64,000 bases of DNA from Planctomycetota bacterium (GTDB lineage: Bacteria; Planctomycetota; Planctomycetia; Pirellulales; Pirellulaceae). Positions 1 to 8,700 of the stretch are shown here, piece by piece (the first letter of the stretch is position 1; every line of letters starts with the position of its first letter). The notes beneath the pieces are model-generated. The model worked only from the letters and a program-made list of their open reading frames with translations. It had not been told where the DNA came from and made no database searches. The DNA lies in contig JABAAE010000008.1 in assembly GCA_014238905.1 (NCBI GenBank), forward strand, positions 224,086 through 288,085, given 5' to 3'. Position numbers and translations under genes: made by a program.

Positions 1-481
1 CAAAATCCATTGTGTCCAGTGAAAGCCGGTTGGTAATGCTAAGCACATCCGATGAAACATCCGGGCCAATTGAATCTCGGATGAACGATGCTTCCAGAGC
101 GTTGGGACTGGTGGCATGGGTCAGGCTGTTGTGATCAAAATTGAAATAAGTGAACCTCCAACCAAGGCCCTGTTCGTTCATTTTGCCGAACCAAATCCGA
201 GGATTGTATTTCAGATCCCAAGAATTGCTATATTCGGTTTCCAAGGGGCTGTCTATTTCCTTAAAAATGGCCTCTCGTTCGAAAAACGGCATCAAGATGA
301 CGTGCTCGTATCCGACATTCCATCCGGGAGATCTACCTTGAACTGACTCGATGGCGTCGTCCACGGTTGTAGCGGGAATTTGAGCCGATTCCTGGCTTTG
401 CAAAAGAGCATTCCCGCCCAAGGCAAGAAAGACAAAGCCAACCATGGTTAATAATCGCAAACCGGTTAATCTATTTTCCAT
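1..481 (-). CDS. outer-membrane beta-barrel-like protein, N-terminal part (cut by window edge)
   Basis: The reading frame starts at an ATG at 481 and is still open at base 1, so about 160 N-terminal residues are visible. Residues 8 to 27 are a hydrophobic export signal, followed by a mature region beginning near QSQESAQIPA. The segment with WDLKYNPRIWFGK followed by GLGWRFTYFNFDH resembles the repeated 'prvWlGy...GlGlraRYwqfd' strand pattern of planctomycete BBP7/Lpg1974-like outer-membrane barrels, which is family knowledge from memory. The C-terminal barrel needed to confirm this lies outside the window. No operon partner is visible; the next gene to the right, the alcohol dehydrogenase, ends 350 bases upstream on the same strand. 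Confidence 0.6.
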   Translation of the reverse strand, partial: MENRLTGLRLLTMVGFVFLALGGNALLQSQESAQIPATTVDDAIESVQGRSPGWNVGYEHVILMPFFEREAIFKEIDSPLETEYSNSWDLKYNPRIWFGKMNEQGLGWRFTYFNFDHNSLTHATSPNALEASFIRDSIGPDVSSDVLSITNRLSLDTMDF

Positions 482-831
482 TTTTTATTCCCCCAAGGTC
501 AGAGAGGTACATCCTTCGAAGTGCATAGCGCTACCAGAAGACCTATATCGAACTATGACAGCCTAAACACCAGCGATTTCCTAGAAAAAGCAGCTTCAAC
601 CTACCGGTATATTTCCGATTCGTCCGAAGCAATCGTTGATCGTCAATTTCCAATGGTCCATCAATCAGCAGACACCGCCTAGCTTGCCGATAGGAACGTC
701 GAATCCGATTGGTTCCGGGAAATGCCCGCTAGCAATACAAGCGGTTGTCAGGCGAGGACCCACCATCGTTCAGCATGCCGTTACACCTGACTTGATCTAC
801 GGCTGGAGGCTGGAGATTTCTGGTCACCGAT
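482..831. other. intergenic, no gene seen
   Basis: This stretch lies between the dehydrogenase stop and the start of the barrel protein, both on the minus strand, so it should hold the barrel gene's promoter. I see no hairpin followed by a T run and no convincing coding frame. Confidence 0.5.
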
Positions 832-1935
832 TCAAGGCCGGATCGCGACTCGAACCGGTTGACGTTCTACAGCGTATTCAAACGCTTCCTGAATCTGTTC
901 CAGTGAAAATGATCGGCTGACCAGTTTGCCAAATGGGTACCGATGATGTGCCTCTTCGAGAAACCTCAGAGCGTGCTCCAGGTCAGTGGGGAGATAATTA
1001 TGAAGCCCTCGTATGGTCAACATTCGCCTGACTAAATCTTCGGGAGCAATCGCCATGAGCGGGCCAGGAAATACCGATCCAGCCAATAAAACGCAACCGC
1101 CAATCCTTGCCGCGGCAATACAGGACTCCACTGCCGAAGTGATCCCGGAAACGTCAAGGCAGACATCCACACCCCGCCCTTGGGTAAGAGACTCCGCCAA
1201 CAATGCGATTTCGTTGCAATCGGTCGTGGCGAGGCAATGGGTTGCTCCAAATTCGGTCGCCAGCTCCAAACGACTGATATTTGGATCGACAATCATGATT
1301 TGCCTGGCGCCAAGACTACTGAATTGAGCCGCCGCAGTCAGGCCAAGCATGCCAGCGCCCATAATCAAAACGGTCGAATCAGAAACGGCATTGATCCGAT
1401 CGATGGCATGCGTTTCTCCTATCATTCGCAAAGCAGCCGAAACAGTCGCCGTCGCACAATTGGCTGGGCAAATCACTTCGTCGGCTAGTGACTCGCCAAC
1501 AGGAAAAATGGGCGTCCCGGGCACCAGCAGGCAGTTTTCAGAAAATCCACCAGTCGGACAAGCACCGCTGGCCAGATGCCCATACTTATAAAGCGATTCA
1601 CATTTCTGCGTTAGATTCACCTTGCAAAAAAAACAATGACCACATCCAACCGCCATCGCCCAGGTGACGCGTTGATGAAGCTGAAGCTGGTTTCCATAAA
1701 AATCCAACGGCGGATCGTCTCCCGCCCAATCCTCGATCTCCCCGATAATCTCATGCCCCATCACACAACCGCAAGGGGCGTCACGTCTACCAGAAAACGT
1801 ATGTATGTCACTCCCGCAGATCGTGCAGCAGGTAACCCGGACCAATACTTCTCCTGGTTTGACCTTCGGCCTGTCGAAAACATACCGAGCAAACGATCTT
1901 GTTTCAGAGCTGAATTGAAATGCAACTCGATTCAA
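832..1935 (-). CDS. zinc-dependent alcohol dehydrogenase, phosphonate-associated (HpnZ-like)
   Basis: This is a medium-chain zinc alcohol dehydrogenase of normal length (367 aa). Catalytic zinc ligands are visible as Cys40 in the CGSDIH motif and His61-Glu62. The structural zinc loop is Cys98, Cys101, Cys104 and Cys112. The NAD-binding GxGxxG is at 193-198 (GAGMLG). The overall pattern fits the TIGR03366 group ('putative phosphonate catabolism associated alcohol dehydrogenase'), and the divergent neighbours are the other members of that neighbourhood: FAD oxidoreductase and phosphonatase-like HAD. Inference: it oxidises or reduces an alcohol/aldehyde intermediate of phosphonate breakdown; the substrate is not readable from the sequence. 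The start used is a TTG codon and is uncertain, because the frame stays open a little upstream. It is transcribed away from the transporter gene at 2224. Confidence 0.8.
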   Translation of the reverse strand: MNRVAFQFSSETRSFARYVFDRPKVKPGEVLVRVTCCTICGSDIHTFSGRRDAPCGCVMGHEIIGEIEDWAGDDPPLDFYGNQLQLHQRVTWAMAVGCGHCFFCKVNLTQKCESLYKYGHLASGACPTGGFSENCLLVPGTPIFPVGESLADEVICPANCATATVSAALRMIGETHAIDRINAVSDSTVLIMGAGMLGLTAAAQFSSLGARQIMIVDPNISRLELATEFGATHCLATTDCNEIALLAESLTQGRGVDVCLDVSGITSAVESCIAAARIGGCVLLAGSVFPGPLMAIAPEDLVRRMLTIRGLHNYLPTDLEHALRFLEEAHHRYPFGKLVSRSFSLEQIQEAFEYAVERQPVRVAIRP

Positions 1936-2157
1936 AATATTTCTTTCATTCCTGCACCAGCAATAAACCGAAAACCTTTTTCAGTCCCCATTGTTGATTC
2001 TATCTTATTTCCTCAACAACCGAGCAAAGGACTTGCCTATTCTCCAACGAATTCCGGTTTAGATTTAAAGAAAACCATACGTTGACTGTTAACTGATTGA
2101 CTACGGCAATGAATTGATTCACAATCCTTGCAGATAGTCTAACCAGGTCCTGGTTTT

Positions 2158-2196
2158 TACCGAACCATCATACCGAACCGCCATACCGATGCCGCT
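2158..2196. repeat. three 13-bp direct repeats upstream of the transporter gene
   Basis: Units at 2158-2170, 2171-2183 and 2184-2196 follow taccgaaccatca, the third copy being degenerate. They lie in the divergent promoter region between the dehydrogenase and the transporter, 28 bases before the ATG at 2224. They could be a regulator-binding array or a slippage product. Confidence 0.6.
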
Positions 2197-2223
2197 GATT
2201 TCCTAACCGGGCATTTCTGACAG

Positions 2224-3537
2224 ATGAATCAATTCTGGACCAGTGAGAAAAAGACTCGATTGGATTCGTTTCTTTTCTCGACGTTCTGCATCATCGCTGC
2301 ATTCGGTACATACTTTTGCATGTATGCGTTTCGAAAACCATTTACCGCAGCCACCTATGAAGGGGAAATCTGGCTTGGCACTGGTTTAAAAACGATTTTC
2401 ATTGCCGCCCAAGTCGCTGGTTACACATGTTCCAAGTTCCTCGGGATCAAATTCGTATCGGAAATGCCGCCCCGTTACAGGGCGGTCGCCATCCTGGTTC
2501 TCGTTGGAATCGCGGAAGTCGCCTTGTTATTGTTCGCCATTACGCCGAGCCCATGGAATTTCATTTGGCTATTTGTCAACGGGCTTCCGTTAGGAATGGT
2601 ATTTGGTCTGGTCATCGGTTTCCTGGAGGGACGAAAACTGACCGAGGCACTTACGGCGGGTCTGTGTGCCAGCTTTATTTTGGCGTCTGGCGTTGTCAAA
2701 TCGGTTGGGCGAAGCTTAATCGAAGAATCCAACGTCGATCAGTACTGGATGCCGTTTTGGACAGGCTTTCGATTTATCATTCCCCTTTTTCTATTTGTTT
2801 GGATGCTCTCCAAAATCCCGCCGCCGACTCAGGAAGATGAAGCTCTTCGATCCCGACGATTGCCGATGAACAAACAACACCGGCAGGCGTTTTTTAAACG
2901 GCACCGAGTCGGTTTGATTTGCTTGCTTTGTGTCTACTGCTTGTTAACCATTGTCCGCAGTATTCGCGATGATTTCGCTGTCGAAATCTGGACGGAACTC
3001 GGTGTCGAAGGTAAGCCAGCGGTGTTTACAACGTCTGAGTTCTGGGTCATGATCGGCGTGGTCTTGATCAACGGATTTGCAATCCTGATTCGAAACAACC
3101 GATTTGCATTTATGACAACACTTGGGTTGCTAAGTGTTGGTTTTATGATCGTGCTCAAGGCGGTCATCGGCTATCAGACGGGTTTGATTTCGCCGATGGT
3201 TTTTATGGTGCTGCTTGGACTGGGGATGTACATTCCGTACGTCGCGTTTCACACTACGGTTTTTGAACGGATGCTGGCGGTGTTCCGAGAGACCGGAAAC
3301 ATTGGCTACCTGCTCTATCTCGCTGATGCTGTTGGCTACCTCGGGTATATCGGTGTCATGGTGCTGGGAAATACGAGTGCTGGCGAAATCGATTTCCTGG
3401 ACCTCTTGATCTGGACATCGGTGGCGGTATCTCTGGCGTCAACACTCATCACCGGTGGTTTGTTGGTATACTACCACCGCACCATTGCCAACGATAATCA
3501 TGCTGAAGACGAACCACCTGGAAACCAAGAGAATTGA
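2224..3537 (+). CDS. DUF5690 / MFS-type membrane transporter
   Basis: A 437-residue protein with about 12 hydrophobic segments and a central charged loop near residues 200-225, the layout of a major facilitator carrier. The N-terminal FCMYAFRKPF motif and the loop with EGRKLTEAL fit DUF5690, a family without assigned function. The gene overlaps the next one by 4 bases (TTGA), so translation is probably coupled. Its place at the head of an FAD oxidoreductase/phosphonatase-like unit suggests that it imports the organophosphonate; this is inference. No ABC-type phosphonate importer is present in the window, which makes a carrier role plausible. The start is the ATG at 2224; no strong Shine-Dalgarno sequence is visible. 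Confidence 0.75.
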   Translation: MNQFWTSEKKTRLDSFLFSTFCIIAAFGTYFCMYAFRKPFTAATYEGEIWLGTGLKTIFIAAQVAGYTCSKFLGIKFVSEMPPRYRAVAILVLVGIAEVALLLFAITPSPWNFIWLFVNGLPLGMVFGLVIGFLEGRKLTEALTAGLCASFILASGVVKSVGRSLIEESNVDQYWMPFWTGFRFIIPLFLFVWMLSKIPPPTQEDEALRSRRLPMNKQHRQAFFKRHRVGLICLLCVYCLLTIVRSIRDDFAVEIWTELGVEGKPAVFTTSEFWVMIGVVLINGFAILIRNNRFAFMTTLGLLSVGFMIVLKAVIGYQTGLISPMVFMVLLGLGMYIPYVAFHTTVFERMLAVFRETGNIGYLLYLADAVGYLGYIGVMVLGNTSAGEIDFLDLLIWTSVAVSLASTLITGGLLVYYHRTIANDNHAEDEPPGNQEN

Positions 3538-4703
3538 ATAAGAACAACAAGTTCGATTTAATGATTATCGGCGGCGGAGTCCTCGGCACTTTCCACGCTT
3601 GGCACGCGATTCAACGAGGGTTGAAGGTCGTTCTTTTCGAACGCCACCAAGCCCCTCAAGGGGCAACTGTTCGCAATTTCGGTCAAGTCGTTCCATCGGG
3701 AATGGACCACCATTGGCAGGAACTTGGCCGCGAGAGCCTGCGAATCTACCAATCCATTCAAGCCAAATTCGATATTTCAGTTCGACAACTTGGCAGCATC
3801 TACATTGCCTCCGATGAAGAAGAACTTACTCTCATCGAGGAGCTTCACAGCATCAACGACGACAATGACTATCGGTCCGAAATCTGGACAGTCGACCAAT
3901 GCCGACAACGTTATCCACAACTGCGAAGGGAATATTGCCGCGGCGGACTATTTTTCCCCGAAGAATTATCGGTGAACCCAAGAACGATGATTCACATGCT
4001 ACAGCGTTTCCTTGCCACTAGTCCCAACTACAGCAGCCACTTTCAAACATGCATCGGAAGACTGAAAAAAGGAAATCAAGAACGGATTCAAGCGTTCACA
4101 ACCTGCGGGCAGGAATTCACCGCCGACAAGGCCATTGTCTGCAGTGGAAGCGAATTACAAACATTATTTTCAGAAGAATTCGAAGCGAGTGACTTGACTG
4201 CCGTCAAGTTGCAGATGGTCAGGCTTCGTCCGCAGGCAAGTTCAGTCATTCCTGGAAATGTTCTAACGGGTCGTTCGATTCGTCGATACGAAAGTTTTGC
4301 ACAATGTCCGTCATGGACTAAAATCAAATCCCGCGAATCTATGGATTGTTTTGCCTCCAAGTGGGGAATCCACATTCTCTTTAAACAGGAAGCCGACGGG
4401 GCCATTATTCTGGGCGACTCGCACCAATACGCGGCGGCAGGACAGTTCGACCATCTCGGTTTCGACTTGCGGGCCGATATCAATGACTACTTCATTAGCG
4501 AGGGCCGCAAAATCATGAATTTACCAAGCTGGGAAATCGAAATGATGTGGCACGGAGTCTACTGTCAAACCGGACTGGCAGCGGGCATATTCACCAAGAC
4601 AATGGACAATCATATCCATGTTGCCACGGGCATCGGTGGAAAGGGTATGACCAGCAGCGCCGGTTTTGCCGAACATCATCTAGGAGAAATCTATAATGAC
4701 TGA
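3534..4703 (+). CDS. FAD-dependent amino-phosphonate oxidoreductase (TIGR03364/HpnW-like)
   Basis: A 389-residue DAO-type flavoenzyme. The FAD-binding GGGVLG is at residues 13-18 and an ERH follows the second strand. A C-terminal ATGIGGKGMTSSAGFAE closes the FAD site. The family TIGR03364 is defined by association with phosphonatase-like hydrolases and is proposed to oxidatively deaminate an aminophosphonate to the corresponding aldehyde; related enzymes have been reported to act on aminoethylphosphonate or its N-methyl form (from memory). It starts with TTG overlapping the stop of the transporter gene (TTGA) and ends 8 bases inside the following HAD gene, so the three genes read as one translationally coupled unit. 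The expected product would be the substrate of the next enzyme. Confidence 0.85.
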   Translation: MNKNNKFDLMIIGGGVLGTFHAWHAIQRGLKVVLFERHQAPQGATVRNFGQVVPSGMDHHWQELGRESLRIYQSIQAKFDISVRQLGSIYIASDEEELTLIEELHSINDDNDYRSEIWTVDQCRQRYPQLRREYCRGGLFFPEELSVNPRTMIHMLQRFLATSPNYSSHFQTCIGRLKKGNQERIQAFTTCGQEFTADKAIVCSGSELQTLFSEEFEASDLTAVKLQMVRLRPQASSVIPGNVLTGRSIRRYESFAQCPSWTKIKSRESMDCFASKWGIHILFKQEADGAIILGDSHQYAAAGQFDHLGFDLRADINDYFISEGRKIMNLPSWEIEMMWHGVYCQTGLAAGIFTKTMDNHIHVATGIGGKGMTSSAGFAEHHLGEIYND

Positions 4704-5376
4704 ACTTGTGGTTTTTGACATGGCAGGGACAACGGTGGATGAAAACAACGTTGTTTACAAAACGGTACGAGCAGCCATCAATGCTGCCGGGTATTCTTTT
4801 ACGCAACAAGATGTGCAGTCTGCCGGAGCTGGCAAAGAAAAATCACAGGCAATTCGAGATGTCTTGGCTCTCGATGGAAACGAGCATTCAGAGGAGGAGA
4901 TTGCCAAGATCTTTGCAGACTTCAAAGTCCGGTTGAAACAGGCTTATCAAGATTTAAACGTCACCGAGCAACCTGCCGCTTCTGAAGTCTTTGCCAACTT
5001 GCGGGAACGTGGCATCAAAGTTGTTTTGAACACCGGCTATGACCGAGCCACCGCCGAGGGTTTAATCAACAAAATTGGTTGGCTTATCGGACCTGACATT
5101 GACGCGTTGGTCACAGCCAGCGACGTCACACACGGGAGGCCAGGTCCCGACATGATTCATCGCGCCATGGAGTTGACCGGGGTATCTGTGGCCGAAAACG
5201 TTGTCAAAGTGGGCGATTCGGAAATTGACATTGAAGAAGGCAAAAACGCTGGCTGTGGCATGACCTTCGGCATTACAACCGGCGCTCAGCTTGAATCCCA
5301 ACTTCAACAGTCCGAGCCAACAGCCGTCATTGCGAGCCTGCGAGAATTATTAACGCATCTCGATGCACCACGCTAA
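4696..5376 (+). CDS. phosphonatase-like HAD hydrolase (TIGR03351, PhnX relative)
   Basis: A 226-residue HAD hydrolase. The nucleophile motif is DMAGT at residues 8-12, the DxAGT form typical of phosphonatases rather than the usual DxDxT. Cap-domain Lys47 in GAGKEK sits where PhnX carries its Schiff-base lysine, and an arginine (HGRPGPDM) replaces the usual HAD motif III lysine, also as in PhnX. The acidic motif IV is GDSEID. All residues needed for C-P bond cleavage of a phosphono-aldehyde through an imine therefore appear present. It overlaps the FAD enzyme by 8 bases (ATGACTGA). Inference: it releases phosphate from phosphonoacetaldehyde or a substituted analogue made by the upstream oxidoreductase. 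Confidence 0.87.
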   Translation: MTELVVFDMAGTTVDENNVVYKTVRAAINAAGYSFTQQDVQSAGAGKEKSQAIRDVLALDGNEHSEEEIAKIFADFKVRLKQAYQDLNVTEQPAASEVFANLRERGIKVVLNTGYDRATAEGLINKIGWLIGPDIDALVTASDVTHGRPGPDMIHRAMELTGVSVAENVVKVGDSEIDIEEGKNAGCGMTFGITTGAQLESQLQQSEPTAVIASLRELLTHLDAPR

Positions 5377-5733
5377 AGCCATTGCCGCGTGTCTGTTGTC
5401 GGGCAATAGAGTAACCCGTTAGGATAACCGACTGCGATGTAGTCTTACCCGTTTAGCCGAACAAGATATCCTGATTTTAAGCCAGTTAATTCGCAGCCGA
5501 AACTGACAGAATTTCAAATGTTACAATCTTGGGTAATCTGAACAGATGGTGGCTCCCGACCCGCCATCTGGTGAGTGTTTTTACACAAGTCAACTTTGCG
5601 ATTTTCCCCATTTTAAAATCAGTGGTGTGCGTCGCTTCCATCCTCGTTGTCACTCCGGCGGGTATTCAAATCAATCGTGTTTGCAAATCAATCGGACTGA
5701 AACGTTCCACACCAGGCATTCAAGACAAACGCC
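5377..5733. other. intergenic, no gene seen
   Basis: Between the phosphonate unit and the giant ceramidase-like gene. No terminator-like hairpin with a T run and no convincing coding frame; it presumably holds the promoter for the gene at 5734. Confidence 0.5.
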
Positions 5734-8700
5734 ATGAAATATTTTTCGTTTGTACTCAAGACCAGCATTTTGTTGCTGAGCGTTGCTGAGACATCACTTA
5801 ACGCTGAAACTCCCTTGCGAGCAGGAGCCGCCATTGTTGACATTACTCCGCAGTCCTTGCCGGCGTTAATGAACGGTGGTTTTTTGCAAAAAAGTGTGGA
5901 CCGGGTTGCCGATCCACTTTATGCTCGCTCGCTGGTGATCAGTAATTCAACAGAGACTATCGCCATTGTGATCGTCGATTCGTGCATGTTTCCAACGTCG
6001 CTATGCGATCGGATCAAGCAGCTCGCCTCGGAGCAAACGGACATTCCTGTCGAACGCATCCTGATCAGTGCCACCCATACCCATTCGGCACCGTCAGCGA
6101 TGATGTGCCTTGGCTGCGGCCCGGATACCGCTTATTTAGAATTCATACCAGCACAGGTTGCCAAGGCCATCGCCCAGGCAAAAAGCAATCTGCGACCGGC
6201 CAAAATCGGTTGGGCGATCGTGGACGGTAGCAACCTGACTCATTGCCGACGCTGGATTACCAGAAGTGATCGGATGGGAACCGATCCATTCGGCGGGCGA
6301 ACCGTCCGGGCGATGATGCACCCCGGGTACCAAAACCCCAATTACACAAGTCCAGCGGGTCCGATCGATCCCTGGCTCTCCATCCTCAGTGTCGTGTCAG
6401 TCAACGACAACAGACCGATCTGTGTGATGGCCAACCTGTCGATGCATTATTTTGGCGGCAGTGGATTTTCCGCCGACTACTATGGCGACGTGGCGAGTGT
6501 GCTGGAAGCCAGATTCTCACAAGACAAACGCCAATCAGATCCTGATTTTGTCGGCATCATGTCTCAGGGAACCAGTGGAGACCTGCACTGGATGGACTAC
6601 AGCAAACCACAAAAGAACATCAATCGTCAGCAATACGCCGCTGACGTGGCTGATCGGGTTATTCGAGCGTGCAAAACCATCGAACATCGGTCCGACCTGC
6701 CGCTGGCCATGGCTGAAACGCGGCTGAAGATCCAACGTCGGACACCCTCGCGGCAACGTCTTGAGTGGGCCCGTCCGATCAACGCGGCAAGACTGGACAA
6801 GCCGCCGAAAAACCAGCAGGAGGTCTACGCTCAACAGGTACAGTGGATTCAATCGAACCCCAGTACGCAAGTCGTCCTGCAGGTTGTACGAATCGGTGAA
6901 CTAGGCCTGACCGCAATTCCCAATGAAGTCTATGGCATCACCGGGCTGAAGTTGAAAAGACAAAGCCCGCTGCAGGGAACGTTTAATCTGGAACTTGCCA
7001 ACGGAGCGACCGGCTACATTCCTCCGCCAGAACAGCATCGTCTGGGTGGATACACGACTTGGCCAGCACGAACCGCGGGACTCGCTGAAAGTGCGGAACC
7101 AATGATCGTGGAGACGCTGCTGGGCTTACTCGAAACCGTTTCTAAGAAGAAACGCCGATCGTTGACGACATGGCAATCTGCTTATTCGGAGGCACTCACC
7201 AAACAAGACCCCATCGCCTACTGGCGACTGGAAGACATGGACTCGACTCGGGTGGAAGACGCGGTCGGCAATCATCATGCTCATTACAAGGGCGCCGTCG
7301 CCCTTTTCTTGCCCGGACCCAGCGGTGCCGGATTATCTTTCAATTCAAAGCCTGGCTCCAAGGAGTGGTCCGCCTCTGAATCGAGCTATGGAAACCGATC
7401 GGTCTATCTGGCGGGCGGACACCTGGCAACCCAACCGCATCCGGTTCGCGGAAATTACAGCGTGACGTTTTGGTTTAAAAACTCGCTGCCAGCGGATGCC
7501 CGAGACACCACCGGTGTCCTGCTGTCTACAGGAAGTGAAGCCATCCTGATCGCCGGAAAAAATCAGCCTAAGCATTCCGGAAAGTTAATTCTTAAGTCCG
7601 GGCAAAGTTCTTTTTTTGGCAAGACCCGCATCACCACCCAACACTGGCAACACCTGACGGTCACCAGAGACGATCAACGGATTCGGATTTACCTGGATGG
7701 CAGACCCGTACCAGAAATTGACACCAAAGTCGAAACACCGCTCCAGCTAAAGCAGTTACTAATCGGAAGCGATGGAAACTCCATGACGACGTTTGATGGC
7801 AAGGTCGACGAAATCGCCCTGTTCGCTCGTTCGTTAAAAGCCACCGACATTGTCAACCTCTTCACTTTGTCTGGAATGACCGCTCCCCCACAACCAAAAC
7901 CGACGATGTTTCTCGGTGCCAAACCCCAGGATGCAAAATCTCGCCAAAAGTATGCCGATACCATTCACCAATCAAAACCGGTCGCCTTCTGGCGGTTGCA
8001 TGATGTCTCCAGCCAAACGGCGAAGGACGCGATGGGCAAAAACCCGGCAACCTACGAACCTGGAACCGGACCGTTGCAACTTGACATCACCAAACCAAAT
8101 TTTTCAGGTGGACGAGTCAATACGAAAATTCCCAATTTGGGTAATACCTACAGCGTGGAACTGTGGTTTCGAAATGAACTCCCGGTCGATTCTCGCCCAG
8201 TCACCGCGTACCTGTTTTCCCGTGCGGTGGACCGCGTCGAGGGTGCGTTCGGCGACAATCTGGGAATCGGCGGAACCCATGCCAATTCGGGACGCCTGAT
8301 CGTCTTTAACGGCAATCGACGGAATCAACTGGTCGCCGGTGTCACACCCATTCCCTCCGGCAGTTGGTCACACGTGGTCATGGTACGTCAGCAACAGGCC
8401 ATCCGGGTGTACCTTAACGGAGATCCCAATCCAGAAATTTCGGCGGATCTGCCTATCGAATATCCAGCTGAAGGTCACTCAATTTTTCTTGGAGGACGAG
8501 CTGACAACTTCGCGAATCTTCAAGGCATGATGGAAGACATCGCGATTTATGATCGAGCCCTAACACCCAAAGAGGTAATGAAAAACTTTCACGCCGGGGG
8601 TACAACCGAGGTATCAAAACCAGCTAATCCGAGCATCGATTCTCCCGCCGAGCCCGTTCCCACAGATATCGAAAAAGCAATTAGCACGATCCACGTGCCG

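Noticed and set aside
1636-2085. 149-codon plus-strand frame
   Set aside because: Largely antisense to the alcohol dehydrogenase N-terminus with its zinc-binding motifs.
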